DNA of 64,000 nucleotides from positions 186,001 to 250,000 of the forward strand of contig JAAFIR010000001.1 of assembly GCA_013297885.1 (NCBI GenBank). The letters run 5' to 3'. Source of the DNA: Leptospirales bacterium. GTDB lineage: Bacteria > Spirochaetota > Leptospiria > Leptospirales > Leptospiraceae. The first letter of the stretch is position 1, and every line of letters begins with the position of its first letter. Made by a program: the position numbers and the translations under genes. Below, in pieces: positions 9,705-18,407 of the stretch. The notes under the pieces were generated by a model, which was not told the DNA's origin, searched no databases, and saw only the letters and a list, made by a program, of their open reading frames with translations.

Positions 9705-9764
9705 ACAAAAAAACACTTGAAGCAATATTCTTTAATAAATAATTTTTCATTAAGGAATAAAAGA

Positions 9765-10166
9765 ATGAAATTTAATAAACTATTTAATTTGAAAGAAATA
9801 AAAATGTATTTAATTTTTATTTTCTTATTTGGAATTAATAATTGTTTAACACTCAAAGTAAATAAAGAAAAAGATGAATTACCAATAATCTTAAATAAAA
9901 AATTAAATCAAAGAAAAAATATAAAAAATGTATTTCTCATTAAAGAAAAGTCCTCACAGTTAAGAGCTTGGTCTCATTTTGGAAATCAAATAAAAGATGA
10001 TAATTATTATTCAACTAATATTGATCTTAAAATTATGGAATTAAAAAATCACAAAGAAAATTACTTAATTGTTCATGATATTAAATTTGAAAATTTTTTT
10101 TGGATGTTTATACCTTTATTGTATGGAGAAAAAAATGAAATTGAAATAGAAGTTGAGTTAAAATAA
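9765..10166 (+). CDS. Small lipoprotein, function unknown
   Basis: About 133 residues from the ATG at 9765, preferred over a TTG at 9717 because AAGGA lies about 8 bp before it. The hydrophobic signal ends in IFLFGINNC, a spirochaete-style loose lipobox. The mature part has a short stretch with alternating hydrophobic residues and ends IEIEVELK. It is 1 bp from the next lipoprotein gene, so the two are very likely co-transcribed and perhaps jointly assembled in the envelope. No recognised domain. Confidence 0.7.
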   Translation: MKFNKLFNLKEIKMYLIFIFLFGINNCLTLKVNKEKDELPIILNKKLNQRKNIKNVFLIKEKSSQLRAWSHFGNQIKDDNYYSTNIDLKIMELKNHKENYLIVHDIKFENFFWMFIPLLYGEKNEIEIEVELK

Positions 10167-10167
10167 A

Positions 10168-10584
10168 ATGAAAAAAATTATTTTTGTTTTTTATATCACA
10201 TTAATTAATTGTGCAGGTTCTAAAGGAAATTTGATTTTCAATAAACTAAATTATCCTGTAAGCATGACTAATCAAATTATTTTTAAGCAAAATTCAAATT
10301 ATTCAGTTAATAATTATATAATTTATGAAGAATTTGAAGTTGAAGAAAATTTTTGTTCAACATTTTATAGTCATATAGCATTTCATACAAAAATAGATTT
10401 ATCTGAAAAGTTAAATCAAGAAATTTATAGCAAAAATGGAGAAGGTATTATCAATTTAAAATTTTATTCAAAAAATCATATAGTAAATTATTTTTGGCCC
10501 TTAACTGCTTTACCTTTTTGGATTGGATGTACTACCATTTTAATTAAAGGAAATGTTTTTAAAATAACTGAATTAAAAAATTAG
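10168..10584 (+). CDS. Small lipoprotein, function unknown
   Basis: 138 residues. The signal peptide MKKIIFVFYITLINC ends in a lipobox at Cys15. The mature part contains two further Cys (in ENFCSTFYSH and WIGCTTILIKG) and a hydrophobic PLTALPFWIGC segment near the C-terminus, like the hydrophobic segment of the preceding gene. Both genes appear to be distant members of the short lipoprotein families that are abundant in Leptospira, but I cannot name one. Confidence 0.7.
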   Translation: MKKIIFVFYITLINCAGSKGNLIFNKLNYPVSMTNQIIFKQNSNYSVNNYIIYEEFEVEENFCSTFYSHIAFHTKIDLSEKLNQEIYSKNGEGIINLKFYSKNHIVNYFWPLTALPFWIGCTTILIKGNVFKITELKN

Positions 10585-10652
10585 TATATTATTTCTAAAA
10601 ACCAAAAAAAATTATTCACTTTACAAAATTCCAAACTTATTAAAATCAAATC

Positions 10653-11225
10653 ATGAAAATAAATCTATTACTAATCATTTTCTGTTTAAAAATTTACTCG
10701 TTAGATACTCCAAAAGAGCCAAGTTTGCCTAGTCTGGCTGAAGAAAAAGTTGATTCCAAAAAAGACAAAAAAAAACATACAACTTCTGTTCAAGTTAAGC
10801 TTTGTGATGGAAGAAAAATTATTGGAACTATCGAATATGAAAATGAAGAATTAAATATCAAACATTTAAAAAATGGAATTAAGTATGAAAAAAAAATCTT
10901 TTTAAAAGATTTAAAAAGTTTTAAAATAATAACTTGGGGTTTAAAAAAACAAAAAAAAGTGAAAGAAGGAACTATTTATTCTTTAATCCCAAAACAAGTT
11001 GTATTAAATACTGAGAATGAAGAAAATATTCGAATATCTAGTTTAGAAGAAACAGAATTTCAAATTTTAAAATTAACTAATTCAAATGGTAAAACAAGAC
11101 TATACACTTTTTGGAATGATTTATTATATCCAAATGGTAATTGGTTTTCAAAACTTGGTGCAATTTCAGATATTGAAAGAGAAGATTGTTTTCCTGATGT
11201 TGTAAGGCAGGTTGATTTTGATTAA
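10653..11225 (+). CDS. Exported hypothetical protein
   Basis: 190 residues with a signal peptide (MKINLLLIIFCLKIYS), then a Lys/Glu/Ser-rich linker. A small domain begins VKLCDGRKIIGTIEYENEELNIKHLKNG, which looks like a short SH3-like or Sm-like beta barrel (G-x-I-x(4)-E-x-L/I-x-I pattern). It overlaps the next gene by 14 bp, suggesting one transcript with the AttH-like gene. Function unknown. Confidence 0.7.
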   Translation: MKINLLLIIFCLKIYSLDTPKEPSLPSLAEEKVDSKKDKKKHTTSVQVKLCDGRKIIGTIEYENEELNIKHLKNGIKYEKKIFLKDLKSFKIITWGLKKQKKVKEGTIYSLIPKQVVLNTENEENIRISSLEETEFQILKLTNSNGKTRLYTFWNDLLYPNGNWFSKLGAISDIEREDCFPDVVRQVDFD

Positions 11226-12264
11226 GAAGTTTTGTATTTTTATTGTTTGTATTTTTATTTATTCTGATGATTTAAAAATTAGACATGTAAATCTAGATGA
11301 TTTTAAATATTCTCCTTATAAAGAAGAAGGTTTTCTTCAAGGTTGGAATTTTTATTTTAAAAATTCTGAATACAATATTATCTTAAATTTTATAGTTAGT
11401 AACCTAGGACCAAATGATTTGAACAATGGAGTAAGTTTAGCAATTGGCTCTAAAAAAACAGGTTCTATTTTTTTAACAAAAGAATTTGGTGTAAAAGATT
11501 TGGAAATTTCCAAAACTGATTTTAAAATTAAATCATTTAATAATATATTAGAATTTAATGAAGATAAATTTAAAGTTTCACAGTTTTATGAAGATATAAA
11601 AATTTATTTAGAATTTGAAACTGATTTTAAAGGTGCTACACTTTCTGGTGGAAAATATTTTGTTAAAGGAAATGAAAAATTTGTTAAAGCAGATATTCCT
11701 TTTTCATTTGTTAAAGCAAAAGGATACGTCGACTTTAAAGGTGAAATAATTGAACTGGACGGTTTAGGTGGACTTGAACATTTACTGACAAATTATGAAG
11801 TATATAAATATAGTTCCAAATGGGAATTGGTTCGTGGAGTAAGTCAAAACGGATTTAAAATTTATTCAGGTGGATTTTATGGAAAAGAAAAATCTGAAAA
11901 TGATTTTTTTAGAACACTAGTTGTTCAAAAGCCAAATGGAGAATTTGTTTTGTCTGGTAAAATTATAAAATCAGAGATATTAAAAGAGACTAAAGATAAT
12001 TTTTCAGGTTATTTAGTTACTGAATCTGAAAAAGTTTATTTATCTGAAACTTGTTTTGCAAAAATTGATCGTGGAAATTCTATTGGAAAAATAAATATTT
12101 TATCAAATATTTCTGTAGTATTAAGATTTTTTGTTAGATTATTTTTTACAAATCCATACCAGTTAAATTATGAAGCAAAAATTACAATTGATTGTAAAGA
12201 AAAGTTTCCTAAAGAAATTAGTTTTAATTCTATACTAACTTATTATTTGATTAATTCAAAATAA
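11212..12264 (+). CDS. AttH/CrtC-like (lipocalin-related) exported protein
   Basis: About 350 residues, starting at TTG 11212 or TTG 11218; no ATG fits, and GCAGG lies close upstream. A short hydrophobic signal is followed by a long beta-rich protein with the features GFLQGWNFYFKN, then FVKAKGYVDFKGEIIELDGLGGLEHLL, resembling the double-lipocalin AttH/carotenoid 1,2-hydratase/Svf1 superfamily. Family membership is inferred from pattern only. It is followed 9 bp later by an alpha/beta hydrolase, so a role in modifying or carrying a lipid-like substrate is plausible. Confidence 0.6.
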   Translation: MILIKKFCIFIVCIFIYSDDLKIRHVNLDDFKYSPYKEEGFLQGWNFYFKNSEYNIILNFIVSNLGPNDLNNGVSLAIGSKKTGSIFLTKEFGVKDLEISKTDFKIKSFNNILEFNEDKFKVSQFYEDIKIYLEFETDFKGATLSGGKYFVKGNEKFVKADIPFSFVKAKGYVDFKGEIIELDGLGGLEHLLTNYEVYKYSSKWELVRGVSQNGFKIYSGGFYGKEKSENDFFRTLVVQKPNGEFVLSGKIIKSEILKETKDNFSGYLVTESEKVYLSETCFAKIDRGNSIGKINILSNISVVLRFFVRLFFTNPYQLNYEAKITIDCKEKFPKEISFNSILTYYLINSK

Positions 12265-12273
12265 AGGATCAAA

Positions 12274-13134
12274 ATGGAAATTTTATTAAGCAGTTTTTTA
12301 TCAAATGGACATAAAATTGGAACAAGGATCATAAACAATAATAAAGAAAAAAATATTTTACTTCTTCATGGATTTAATGATACAAAAGAAACTTTTTTGT
12401 TTCAAGAAAATTTTTTATCAGAATATTTTAATATTTATTCATTTGATTTTAGAGGTCATGGTGATTCTGATTGGAAAAAAGATAGAATTTATTCTTCAAC
12501 TGAAAGTCTTGTAGATATTCATAATTTTGTTAATAAATATTTATCAGAAAAATTTTTTCTATTAGGTCATTCTATGGGTGCTGGACTTGCATCAAGATAT
12601 GCAGGATTATTTCCAGAAAAAATAAAAAGTTTGATTTTATTTGAAGGATTTAGTGGACTTCAAAGTCAAGATAAAGATGCAGATAGAATTATTTTGTGGC
12701 TAGAAACAATGTCTAAAAAAAAATTAACTCCTCCTATTAGAAAAGAAAGTAGTTTTGAGGATTTAGAAACTAAACTTGGTTTTATTTATAACCGACTAGA
12801 AAAAGAAAAAGTAAAATTATTATTACCTGCATTAATTGAACAAACAGAATCTGGTAAATTTAAATGGAAAAATGATCCAAATTTAAAAACAGGCTCACCT
12901 ATTCCTTTTCCTTCAAATTTATCTAGACATTTATGGCAAAGAATCTTTTGTCCTATTTTAATTTTTTTTGGAAAAGACACTCATTTAATGCCAAGTCACT
13001 TGGATGAAATTTTATCTCATTTTAAAAATATAGAATTTTTTGAAATAGAATCAGCAGGTCATAATTTTCATCATGAAAAACCAGATGAAATTAATAATTT
13101 AATTAAAATATTTCTAGAAAAAAACCTCGCATAA
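12274..13134 (+). CDS. Alpha/beta hydrolase
   Basis: 286 residues without a signal peptide, so probably cytoplasmic. Oxyanion motif LLHGF (about 30-34), DFRGHGDSDW (about 58-67), nucleophile elbow GHSMGAG with Ser100, a likely acid in FGKDTHLMP and the catalytic His in SAGHNFHHE near the C-terminus. A cap insertion lies around residues 125-220. AAGGA precedes the ATG. Substrate unknown; ester or acyl-CoA hydrolysis is typical. It probably shares a transcript with the AttH-like gene. Confidence 0.85.
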   Translation: MEILLSSFLSNGHKIGTRIINNNKEKNILLLHGFNDTKETFLFQENFLSEYFNIYSFDFRGHGDSDWKKDRIYSSTESLVDIHNFVNKYLSEKFFLLGHSMGAGLASRYAGLFPEKIKSLILFEGFSGLQSQDKDADRIILWLETMSKKKLTPPIRKESSFEDLETKLGFIYNRLEKEKVKLLLPALIEQTESGKFKWKNDPNLKTGSPIPFPSNLSRHLWQRIFCPILIFFGKDTHLMPSHLDEILSHFKNIEFFEIESAGHNFHHEKPDEINNLIKIFLEKNLA

Positions 13135-13217
13135 CATTGAATTAACTTTTTTTCGTTTAATACCGATTAGCTTATTTTTTTACTATCTTTTTTGATTAAG
13201 AATATTTTATTTGTCAT

Positions 13218-13937
13218 ATGTCTATTTCAGCTAATAATATTAAATGTATAAATTGCACAAGCAGACAATATTCTATTTTTAAAAATGTTGACTCTGAGAC
13301 TTTAAACTCTTTATCAAAAAAAAAAGTTATTAATTCCTATTCAAAAAAAGAAATTTTATTTCAAAAAGATGAAAAGGTTACAGGATTTTATTGTATTAAA
13401 GAAGGGCTAGTTAGAACTTCAAGAGATTCTAAACAAGGAAAAGAACAAACGTTTGATTTAGCTACTGAAGGTAAATGGCTTGGATTTAGAGACATGATAT
13501 CAAGTGAAACTTACTCTCACCAAGCTTCAACATTAGAAGAAACAAATGCTTGTTTTATTTCTAAAGAATCATATGAAGCTCTATTAAAAGATTCTTACAC
13601 TTTTCAAAGAGAAGTTACAATATACTTAGCAAAAGAATGGAAAAAATCTGAAGAGAGAGTTTTTTCACTTGGAATTAAACAAACCCATGAAAGACTCGCT
13701 GAACTACTTCTAGCTTTTAGCTCCTATTCTGAAACAGAAGATTTAATAGAATTAAAATTAACTCGAGAAGTAATGGCATCTTGTATTGGAACAAATACTG
13801 AAACTTTAATTAGAGCTTTAGCAGATTTTAAAGATAGAAATTGGATTGGAATTGAAAAAAATAAAATTTTAATTTTAAATAAAAAATCTCTAACAGAACT
13901 TTCTGAAAAAAATTTAATAAATAAGCCACTAAATTAG
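13218..13937 (+). CDS. FNR/CRP-family transcriptional regulator
   Basis: 239 residues: an N-terminal segment with CINC (residues about 10-13), a cyclic-nucleotide-binding-like beta barrel (about 20-135, with GFYCIKEGLVRTS), a dimer helix, and a C-terminal helix-turn-helix of Crp type (REVMASCIGTNTETLIRALADFK). The CINC pair and Cys in FYCIKE are reminiscent of oxygen-sensing FNR, but the four-Cys pattern of E. coli FNR is not reproduced, so cluster binding is uncertain. It stands alone between convergent transcripts. Confidence 0.85.
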   Translation: MSISANNIKCINCTSRQYSIFKNVDSETLNSLSKKKVINSYSKKEILFQKDEKVTGFYCIKEGLVRTSRDSKQGKEQTFDLATEGKWLGFRDMISSETYSHQASTLEETNACFISKESYEALLKDSYTFQREVTIYLAKEWKKSEERVFSLGIKQTHERLAELLLAFSSYSETEDLIELKLTREVMASCIGTNTETLIRALADFKDRNWIGIEKNKILILNKKSLTELSEKNLINKPLN

Positions 13938-13999
13938 CATTTTATTAATGTTATTTTGTTCAATTCAGTTTTTAGTTAAAGATTCCTTTTAAAAATGGA

Positions 14000-14386
14000 G
14001 TGGATAGTTTCGTTTTAAAAACAAAATCCGTAACGTTTCTTCCCACTTTTTTTTTAAAAGTTACCAATGGAGAATTTTATTGTTCAGATGAATTAAAATT
14101 TTTCTTGAAGAAAAAAAAAATTAAACCATTTGAAAATTCAATATTATTTTTTTATCAAAAGGTCTTCAATATAAAGATAGCAATAAAAATTAATAAGTCA
14201 GAAGCTACAGTTGATTATTATATTTCAAAATTAAGAAAAGTTTATATTACTGGAAATATTGTAGTGCTAATTCAAAACTATAAGAAGATTTATTTATTTC
14301 GGGAGAATAATTTTACAAATTGTTTTTTTTCCCTCGATACTTTCAAATTCCATTCTACCTTGATGTGCATCCAAAATATATTTTGA
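14000..14386 (+). CDS. Possible small winged-helix DNA-binding protein
   Basis: 128 codons from a GTG. The segment SEATVDYYISKLRKVYI followed by YKKIYLF resembles the recognition helix and wing of OmpR/PhoB effector domains, without a receiver domain. The last 31 codons run antisense through the 3' end of the histidine kinase gene, which casts doubt on the full frame. It could be a response-regulator fragment that once partnered the convergent kinase, or a spurious frame. Confidence 0.3.
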   Translation: MDSFVLKTKSVTFLPTFFLKVTNGEFYCSDELKFFLKKKKIKPFENSILFFYQKVFNIKIAIKINKSEATVDYYISKLRKVYITGNIVVLIQNYKKIYLFRENNFTNCFFSLDTFKFHSTLMCIQNIF

Positions 14387-16126
14387 AATAAATAAACCAA
14401 GCCCTGTCCCGACTTCTTGAAGAGTACCCATTTGTGAATTTCCAATTGTATCTTTATTAATTTCTTCAATCGTTTTTAAATTCATTCCTAAGCCAAAATC
14501 AGTTATATAAATAGTAGATTCATATTTAGAGTCTGAGTTAGAAATTTCAATCTCCCCATTTGGAAAACTATACTTAATCGCATTAGATATTATATTTTTC
14601 AGAGCATGATTAAAAATATTCTTATCAATGGATATTTTAGTTAAATAGGAAATTTGATTTTTAATCAGAATATTTTTATGGAGAATAGAAGTTTGTAGAT
14701 CCGACAAAACCTCATCAAGTAGTTCTACTATACTTTCATTTGTTTTTGAAAGGATTAATTTACCGGTATTGATTTTACTCGTATCAATTAATTCTTTAAT
14801 CATCGAAATTGAGCTGCGAATACTTTTTGCACATAATTCCAATAAATCATCTTTTTCTTTTTCTGTCTTTGCAATTTCTTTGTTCGATAGAATATTTAAT
14901 AAATTAAAAACACCAATTAAAGGCGTTTTTAAATCATGGGAAATAATGGAAACAAATGCATCCTTCATTTGATTTCCGTCTTCAGCAAGTTTCTTTTCTT
15001 CATTTAAAGAACGAATCCTAAATTCAAGTGCCAAAGAAAAAAGATATAATTGAATACAAGTTGTTAGACCCGCTCCATAAATGGAAAGAAAATCCATCCG
15101 AATTATTCCCATTGTTGCAAGAGTTTGTTGGATGACTACTATTGCTAAGATCAAATAACTTTGAAAAATAAATTTAGCTTCTTGAATCAATTTTTTTTTC
15201 CACAAATACAATGTAGCTAAAATAGTAATAATTGTGACAATTGGCAAAATATAGATTCGTGCAATTAAATAGAATAGATTTCTATCAAGAAGATTAAAAC
15301 TATAAAGAATACAACTTATAAGAATTGCAATTAGATAATAATTATAAAATCTATTAAGCCTTGGAGAATATGTTGCTAATTTTATAAAGTTTTGCATAAA
15401 CATTATATACCCCACTGGACCAAGTAAATAAGCCATTCGCATTAGATGCAAACTTAATTCTAAATTATAATATTCAATTAGTTGTTCTAAGATTCCAGAA
15501 GTAATTATAATATTAAAAAAAACCAATACTATCGATAAAAGATAGTAGTCGTATGATTTTTCAATAGCTCTTAGTCGCAGAATTAAATTACTAATAAAGA
15601 AAGAAAATAAGGAACCGAACATAAATCCGAGTAATGCACTCTCCCAAAGAGAAAAAATTTCACTCCCCTTTTCATCTAATATTTGGAAAATAATTCTTTG
15701 ACGAAAAGATTTAGCTAGGATGAAAATTTCTTTTTCAATTTTTTCATCAAAATCGATTTTATATTTGTACAATCGATTATTTCTTTTTTTAAATTCTAGT
15801 TGTTTCCATTCACCTTCTTTTTTTTCATAAAAAATATATTCGGCTGAAGGGATCACTTCTTTAAAATAAACATAGTCTTCATTTATTGGCTTTTTGAGAT
15901 TTAACCGAATCCAATAATTGGAATAAGGCTGGGTCGAAAATCCAAGATCAGTTTTCATTTCCCATTTAATGGTAACATCATTCGAAATATTTTTAATATT
16001 CATTTCTTCCGAAATCATTTTTGTAAATTGATATTCTCGATTGATTCGATTTTCTCTAGATTCTATTTTGAGGTATAAGACTACAAACAACAAAGATAAA
16101 GAAAGGATTAATATTGATTTCAACAT
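14294..16126 (-). CDS. Membrane histidine kinase with 7TM-DISM sensor
   Basis: 610 residues. An N-terminal signal/TM segment, an extracytoplasmic jelly-roll-like domain (about 30-155, with YWIRLNLKKP typical of 7TMR-DISMED2), seven TM helices (about 165-380), then a HisKA domain with phospho-acceptor His397 in SIISHDLKTP and a HATPase domain: N-box HALKNIISNAIKYS, G1 DFGLGMN, G2 GTGLGLF. No receiver is fused. No intact response regulator lies next to it; only the doubtful winged-helix frame at 14000 is convergent to its end. Confidence 0.92.
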   Translation of the reverse strand: MLKSILILSLSLLFVVLYLKIESRENRINREYQFTKMISEEMNIKNISNDVTIKWEMKTDLGFSTQPYSNYWIRLNLKKPINEDYVYFKEVIPSAEYIFYEKKEGEWKQLEFKKRNNRLYKYKIDFDEKIEKEIFILAKSFRQRIIFQILDEKGSEIFSLWESALLGFMFGSLFSFFISNLILRLRAIEKSYDYYLLSIVLVFFNIIITSGILEQLIEYYNLELSLHLMRMAYLLGPVGYIMFMQNFIKLATYSPRLNRFYNYYLIAILISCILYSFNLLDRNLFYLIARIYILPIVTIITILATLYLWKKKLIQEAKFIFQSYLILAIVVIQQTLATMGIIRMDFLSIYGAGLTTCIQLYLFSLALEFRIRSLNEEKKLAEDGNQMKDAFVSIISHDLKTPLIGVFNLLNILSNKEIAKTEKEKDDLLELCAKSIRSSISMIKELIDTSKINTGKLILSKTNESIVELLDEVLSDLQTSILHKNILIKNQISYLTKISIDKNIFNHALKNIISNAIKYSFPNGEIEISNSDSKYESTIYITDFGLGMNLKTIEEINKDTIGNSQMGTLQEVGTGLGLFISKYILDAHQGRMEFESIEGKKTICKIILPK

Positions 16127-16326
16127 TAGATCTTACAAATTTAGAATAATTACAATTAAAGTAAATTGTTTTTTTCTGTAAAAGAAATTTCTTATTTTGA
16201 AAACTGCTCATAAATTTATAAAGAATAAATCATAATAATTAAAAGAAAAGAATTTATTAATTTTTATTGTTCTATTAAAACTAATTACACTTTAAAAAGT
16301 TTAACTTAACATAAAAAAATAATTTA

Positions 16327-16415
16327 GGCGATTCGCTCGGTGAGCGAACGGGCTTCAAAATGGTTCCGTTGGGCATTTGCCCGAACCCGCAAGCGGCATT
16401 TTGAATCCCTATCGC
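16327..16415 (-). repeat. Modular palindromic element, copy 2
   Basis: Minus-strand reading: GCGAT-AGGGAT, stem CAAAATG/CATTTTG enclosing GCCGC..GCGGGT and a variable apical hairpin, AGCCCG, second hairpin TTCGCTCACCGAGCGA, closing ATCGCC. The outer GCGAT and ATCGC ends pair. The loop module is shared with copy 6 at 48.7 kb. Confidence 0.88.
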
Positions 16416-16460
16416 ATAATTCTTCTAAATAGAAAAATTTTTCAATTTAGCAAAATCTGG

Positions 16461-16616
16461 GTTAGGGATTGAAGTGGAAATCCTTTTTCATTTATAAAGG
16501 GAATTAATATAAATATAGAAATTAAAAAAAGATTGGAACGAAAAGCCCGACTTTTCATTTGCTTCTGTAGAATGATAGTATCGTCAAACAGAAGTAGCAA
16601 ATGAAAAGGAACGCCC
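16461..16616 (+). repeat. Modular palindromic element, copy 3
   Basis: Plus strand: TTAGGGATTGAAGTGG, stem AATCCTTTTT/AAAAAGATT, GGAACGAAAAGCCCGAC, second stem CTTTTCATTTGCTTCTG / CAGAAGTAGCAAATGAAAAG, closing GGAACGCCC. Linker bases pair (GG/CC). Confidence 0.85.
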
Positions 16617-16628
16617 ATATTAGTATTA

Positions 16629-16677
16629 CCCAGATTTAGAATCTCGTTGCGCGACTGCGTTCCATTCTAAATCTGGG
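16629..16677. repeat. Inverted repeat, 14-bp arms
   Basis: CCCAGATTTAGAAT and ATTCTAAATCTGGG around a 21-nt loop (contains GTTGCGCGACTGCG). A similar ATTTAGAATCT..TTCTAAAT structure lies at about 29732-29779, so this may be a second palindrome family. Confidence 0.6.
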
Positions 16678-16735
16678 ACTGATTTTATTAGCTTTTATAT
16701 AGATTTTATTTATAAGGAAACATCACATTTTGTTT

Positions 16736-16823
16736 AAAAACTGTAAAATTTTTTTGCTCCAAAGCACTAATTTAAGAACAAATTTGCTAAATTTTTTGTC
16801 ACAAAAAATTTTTTAACAGTTTT
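16736..16823. repeat. Imperfect A/T-rich inverted repeat
   Basis: AAAAACTGTAAAATTTTTTTG is mirrored by ACAAAAAATTTTTTAACAGTTTT about 45 bp further on. Its role is unknown; it may be part of the 5' region of rpmB. Confidence 0.4.
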
Positions 16824-16935
16824 CTGATTCAAGATTTGAGTATTAATGATTTAGTTATTAGTAATTAGAATAAAAAAGAATTTTATTTTGACAGATTGAA
16901 TTTTTGAAAAATTATGACTTTGTAAGGACAAAAAT

Positions 16936-17229
16936 ATGGCTAGAAGATGTGTTGTAACAGGTAGAGGCACTGCTTATGGAAATGCAGTTTCCCATTCCCA
17001 TAGAAAAACTAGAAGAATTTGGAAAGTAAATATTGTAAAAAAGAATATTTTTCTTGAAGATGAAAATAGATGGGTTTCTGTAAAACTTTCAACTAGAGCT
17101 TTGAGAACTCTCAGAAAAAAAGGCTTAAAAGCTGCAATCAAAGATAATGGTGGCTCACTTGCATCAATTGCTCCCAAAAAATATGTTGGACTAGTTAAAA
17201 AAACTCCAAAACAAAAAGCTTTAAAATAA
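16936..17229 (+). CDS. rpmB: Ribosomal protein bL28
   Basis: 97 residues, large-subunit protein L28. Signatures: [21 protein letters not shown] at the start (typically CxxTGKxxxxGNxVSHS) and [12 protein letters not shown] in the middle. The C-terminal extension is lysine-rich. TAAGGA lies 8 bp upstream of the ATG. It appears to be a single-gene transcript: a terminator follows directly. A TTGACA hexamer at 16888-16893 is the best -35 candidate but no good -10 fits. Confidence 0.96.
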   Translation: MARRCVVTGRGTAYGNAVSHSHRKTRRIWKVNIVKKNIFLEDENRWVSVKLSTRALRTLRKKGLKAAIKDNGGSLASIAPKKYVGLVKKTPKQKALK

Positions 17230-17266
17230 TTTTTTTTAGCACTACTTTTTTGGGATTGTTATAGAT

Positions 17267-17294
17267 AGAGGGCTTCTTTTCTGAAGCTCTTTTT
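17267..17294 (+). terminator. Rho-independent terminator after rpmB
   Basis: AGAGGGCTTC TTTTCT GAAGCTCT followed by TTTTAAT: an imperfect stem with a short T-run, 38 bp past the rpmB stop. Confidence 0.7.
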
Positions 17295-17365
17295 AATCAA
17301 TCCAACATTAATAAATTATTTCAAATGATTTATTATTAATTCAAACCTATACAATATTCTTAAAA

Positions 17366-18010
17366 ATGCCTAAACCAAAAACTAAAGAATACACAAACCA
17401 AATTTATTCTATTCTAGAAAATTATTTTGGTAAAGTTTCTTGTCCGCTTCATTATACTAAAGATTATGAATTATGTATAGCTGTAATATTATCAGCACAA
17501 TGTACAGATGATAGAGTAAATCTTGTTACCCCAGCATTGTTTGAAAAATTTAAAACATTAGAATCATTTGCAAACGCAAAATTAACTGATATTGAAAAAT
17601 TAATTTTTTCAACTGGATTTTATAAAAACAAATCTAAGTCTATAAGAGGTTTTGCTGAAAAGTTGATTAGCGATTTTGATTCCAAACTTCCAAAAACAAT
17701 CGAAGAGTTAACAAGTTTACCAGGTGTTGGTAGAAAAACAGCAAATGTAATTTTAAATGAAATTTTTCAAATTTCAGAAGGTGTGGTTGTTGATACTCAC
17801 GTTAAAAGACTTTCTGGAGTTTGGAAACTTACTAAAGAAAAAGATCCTGTAAAAATTGAAAAAGATTTAATGAAAAAGTTTGACTACACACATTGGTTAA
17901 ATATTTCTTTATATATGGTTTTTCTTGGTCGTAAATTTTGTAAGGCTCACAAAACAGAATGTGACTTTTGTCCATTAAACCAAATTTGCCCTAGTAGTTT
18001 AGTAAAATGA
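17366..18010 (+). CDS. nth: Endonuclease III
   Basis: 214 residues. DNA glycosylase/AP lyase for oxidised pyrimidines. The helix-hairpin-helix LPGVGRKTANV carries the catalytic lysine (Lys124), and VVDTHVKRLS carries the catalytic aspartate (Asp143). The 4Fe-4S loop is intact: C-x6-C-x2-C-x5-C in FCKAHKTECDFCPLNQICP. Its stop overlaps the start of the thioesterase gene (ATGA). It opens an operon of five tightly packed genes running through purL. Confidence 0.96.
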   Translation: MPKPKTKEYTNQIYSILENYFGKVSCPLHYTKDYELCIAVILSAQCTDDRVNLVTPALFEKFKTLESFANAKLTDIEKLIFSTGFYKNKSKSIRGFAEKLISDFDSKLPKTIEELTSLPGVGRKTANVILNEIFQISEGVVVDTHVKRLSGVWKLTKEKDPVKIEKDLMKKFDYTHWLNISLYMVFLGRKFCKAHKTECDFCPLNQICPSSLVK

Positions 18011-18405
18011 ATGAAATTAATTTAAACGGTATGGAACTTGTTACCCAGCATATAGTGATGTCTAGAGACTTAAATGCACATGGAAATTTATTTGGTGGAA
18101 TTATTCTTTCTTGGTTAGATGAATCTGCTGCACTTTTTGCAATGGAAAAAATAGCTTATACAAATATTGTAACAGTAAACATGGATGATGTAAATTTTAA
18201 ACTCCCAGGAAAAAATGGAGACATTGTTCAAATATACGCTTGTATTGAAAAAAAAGGACGCTCTTCTTTAACGATAAGAACACTTGCTCTTTCTATAAAT
18301 GAAAAAAATCGTGAAAGAAAAGAAATTATAAATTGTAAAGTTACATTTGTTTGTTTGGATTCTGAAGGAAAACCATTTCCTTATTTTGAAATTTTAGGAA
18401 ATTAA
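18007..18405 (+). CDS. Acyl-CoA thioesterase, hotdog fold (YciA/BACH type)
   Basis: 132 residues, a single hotdog domain. The motif ARDLNAHGNLFGG-like sequence here is SRDLNAHGNLFGG, followed by WLDESAA with the usual catalytic Asp in the helix. MDDVNFKLPGKNGDIV matches the second conserved strand of the YciA group. It hydrolyses acyl-CoA in known relatives; chain-length preference cannot be inferred. It overlaps nth by 4 bp and sits 2 bp before the release-factor-like gene. Confidence 0.88.
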   Translation: MNEINLNGMELVTQHIVMSRDLNAHGNLFGGIILSWLDESAALFAMEKIAYTNIVTVNMDDVNFKLPGKNGDIVQIYACIEKKGRSSLTIRTLALSINEKNRERKEIINCKVTFVCLDSEGKPFPYFEILGN

Positions 18406-18407
18406 AA

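Larger units (their letters stand above)
9091..9764. other. Intergenic region between divergent transcripts
   Basis: About 670 bp without a convincing gene. It contains a modular palindromic element (9236-9366), a perfect 12-bp hairpin (9452-9476), a perfect 9-bp palindrome (9685-9704), and otherwise A/T-rich sequence. No tRNA-like cloverleaf seen. Confidence 0.7.
16127..16935. other. Intergenic repeat cluster upstream of rpmB
   Basis: About 800 bp without a convincing gene. It holds two modular palindromic elements in opposite orientation (16327-16415 and 16461-16616), a 14-bp inverted repeat (16629-16677) and a loose A/T-rich inverted repeat (16736-16823). Confidence 0.75.

Noticed and set aside
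16888-16916. Promoter of rpmB
   Set aside because: TTGACA is perfect, but no acceptable -10 hexamer is found at 16-18 bp, so it is mentioned under rpmB only.
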